Source of the DNA: Streptomyces bluensis | GTDB lineage: Bacteria > Actinomycetota > Actinomycetes > Streptomycetales > Streptomycetaceae | DNA length: 64,000 bases | NCBI RefSeq assembly: GCF_014650715.1 | Contig: NZ_BMVM01000003.1 | Coordinates: 186,001 to 250,000, forward strand | Direction of reading: 5' to 3' | Shown here: one piece after another, positions 63,069 through 64,000 of the stretch | How positions within the stretch are numbered: the stretch's first letter is position 1 | How the letters are laid out: each line of letters begins with the position of its first letter | Translations under genes and position numbers: made by a program | Notes under the pieces: model-generated | Seen by the model: only the letters and a program-made list of their open reading frames with translations | What the model was told of the DNA's origin: nothing | The model's database searches: none

Positions 63069-63689
63069 ATGTTGCCTATAACGCAAGAAGATGGGCAGCT
63101 GGACAGCCTCGTACGCAAACGGATCCGCGCGCTGCGCGTCGCGCAGGGCTGGTCACTGGAGGAACTGGCCACCCGCGCCAACCTCAGCCAGTCCTCACTG
63201 AGCCGCATCGAGAACGGTCAACGCCGCCTCGCCCTGGACCAGCTCGTCACCCTCGCCCGCGCACTGGACACCACATTGGACCAGCTCGTGGAGAACGCCG
63301 CCGACGATGTCGTCATCAGCCCGATGATCGACGGTGCCCACGGACTGATGCGCTGGCCCGTCAAGGGCGACCCGGGTATGAGCGTGATGCGTCAGCGGAT
63401 GACGGACCCGCCGCCCGACAACCCGGCCCGCATGCGCGCCCACCCCGGCCGCGAATGGCTCGTCGTACTGTCCGGCACCGCCATCCTCATGCTCGGCCAC
63501 CGGCGCTTTCGCATCGAGACCAACCAGGCCGCCGAGTTCCCCACCATGATGCCGCACGCCATCGGCGCCGAGGGCGGACCGTGCGAGATCATGGGCATCT
63601 TCGACCGCGACGCCCGCCGCGGCCACCAGAAAGACGCCGGCGACGGCACCGAAGCCGACTGCGGAGCCGTCCGGGGCCCCTGCGAGTAG
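63069..63689 (+). CDS. XRE-cupin transcriptional regulator
   Basis: 206 residues. The N-terminal helix-turn-helix (VRKRIRALRVAQGWSLEELA, TRANLSQSSLSRIENGQRR) is followed by a C-terminal cupin (HPGREWLVVLSGTAILMLGH, AAEFPTMMPHAIGAEGGP, EIMGIFDRDARRG) that binds the effector. The ATG at 63069 has no clear ribosome binding site; the message may be leaderless. TTGCCTATAACGCAAG at codons 2-7 resembles the palindrome before the next gene, so it likely controls itself and that gene, and perhaps the divergent FAD oxidoreductase. Confidence 0.9.
   Translation: MLPITQEDGQLDSLVRKRIRALRVAQGWSLEELATRANLSQSSLSRIENGQRRLALDQLVTLARALDTTLDQLVENAADDVVISPMIDGAHGLMRWPVKGDPGMSVMRQRMTDPPPDNPARMRAHPGREWLVVLSGTAILMLGHRRFRIETNQAAEFPTMMPHAIGAEGGPCEIMGIFDRDARRGHQKDAGDGTEADCGAVRGPCE
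63072..63087. promoter_or_regulatory. Candidate autoregulatory operator
   Basis: TTGCCTATAACGCAAG matches 14 of 16 bases of the palindrome TTGCGTATTACGCAAG at 63764-63779. It overlaps codons 2-7 of the XRE-cupin gene, so the bound protein would block its own transcription start. Confidence 0.55.
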
Positions 63690-63762
63690 CGAGCCACCAT
63701 CGTGCGGAAGGCCCCGACGAGGTGGGCGATCTTGCGTTCTGGGCAGCGCACCAAGCCACCTT

Positions 63763-63779
63763 CTTGCGTATTACGCAAG
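63763..63779. promoter_or_regulatory. Perfect palindrome before methyltransferase gene
   Basis: CTTGCGTA-T-TACGCAAG has perfect 8-bp arms around one base and lies 41 bases before the methyltransferase ATG. The near-copy at the XRE-cupin start suggests both are operators of that regulator. Confidence 0.7.
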
Positions 63780-63820
63780 CAGTTGAGCGGAAAGCGCATG
63801 ACGGACTTACGGTTGTTGCC

Positions 63821-64000
63821 ATGTCCCAAACGCACCAGCACACCCCCCACCATGGCGAAGGCGGTCACCACCCCGACCACGGCCCAGGCGGCCGCCAAGA
63901 GCACAGCGATGGCGGGCAGGCGGAGATCCTCGATCTGGATGCCGAGGTGCTCGCCGAGCACATAGCGTCCATCACCGCCTGGCTGCCGCTGAAGAGCGCG
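63821..64000 (+). CDS. Class I methyltransferase, N-terminus only (cut by window end)
   Basis: The ATG at 63821 opens a frame of 60 codons that runs off the window. It begins with a His/Gly/Asp-rich stretch (SQTHQHTPHHGEGGHHPDHG) and continues AEILDLDAEVLAEHIASITA, WLPLKSA, which matches the opening helix before the SAM-binding domain of a class I methyltransferase family; the catalytic domain lies outside. A shorter frame from 63798 is antisense-like and is rejected. It is likely under control of the palindrome at 63763. Confidence 0.6.
   Translation, partial: MSQTHQHTPHHGEGGHHPDHGPGGRQEHSDGGQAEILDLDAEVLAEHIASITAWLPLKSA

Noticed and set aside
1..64000. tRNA, rRNA or prophage genes
   Set aside because: I looked for cloverleaf-like T-loops, rRNA motifs, integrases and phage structural proteins and saw none; a tRNAscan and phage HMM search would settle it.

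Overview
The window comes from a high-GC actinobacterium, almost certainly Streptomyces. Supporting genes are a GTP-dependent PEP carboxykinase, mycothiol conjugate amidase (mca), DUF397 and GHKL anti-sigma-type ATPases, a SigE-family ECF sigma factor, a TelA/VWA operon and a greA-DUF4307-mca block. GTG and TTG starts and 4-base stop/start overlaps are frequent. I see no rRNA, tRNA or CRISPR array.

Bases 1-13000 are accessory. An operon on the minus strand (SseB-like protein, WXG-like protein, 1578-residue Rhs toxin, immunity protein) occupies 8931-2723. Its toxin tip looks like a PARP-type ADP-ribosyltransferase. Beside it, 1304-2552 is a graveyard of Rhs fragments in both orientations, joined to a truncated ATPase gene, an orphan toxin tail and an S1-like candidate immunity gene. 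A proline-rich protein, an ECF sigma factor with a duplicated-domain membrane protein, and an Nramp transporter follow.

Bases 13200-29100 hold an ATPase, a secreted M14 carboxypeptidase, and a compact catabolic cluster (GntP permease, RidA, IclR regulator, PfkB kinase; divergently, a D-threonine-aldolase-like PLP enzyme and an N-acyl-D-amino acid deacylase). A secreted S1 protease, a PLP aminotransferase, an IS1341-type element with an internally deleted TnpB, and a DinB-like protein follow.

Bases 29400-54100 look like conserved chromosome. They hold a four-gene operon (binding protein, TelA, VWA lipoprotein, membrane protein), pckG, a hemolysin III protein, an MFS exporter with TetR, a Mut7-C protein, a DUF255 thioredoxin-fold protein, a STAND ATPase with TPR-like repeats, mca, greA, threonine ammonia-lyase, a MarR regulator, a sigma-like protein, a cystathionine gamma-synthase-type enzyme and msrA.

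Bases 54200-64000 are again more variable: a membrane-anchored Nudix-like protein, DUF4291, an unusual APH-fold protein, a TetR/hydrolase pair with a very long palindromic operator, a secreted alginate-lyase-like enzyme, and an efflux/redox locus (MFS, FAD oxidoreductase, XRE-cupin regulator, methyltransferase cut by the window end) sharing a TTGCGTA/TACGCAA-type operator.
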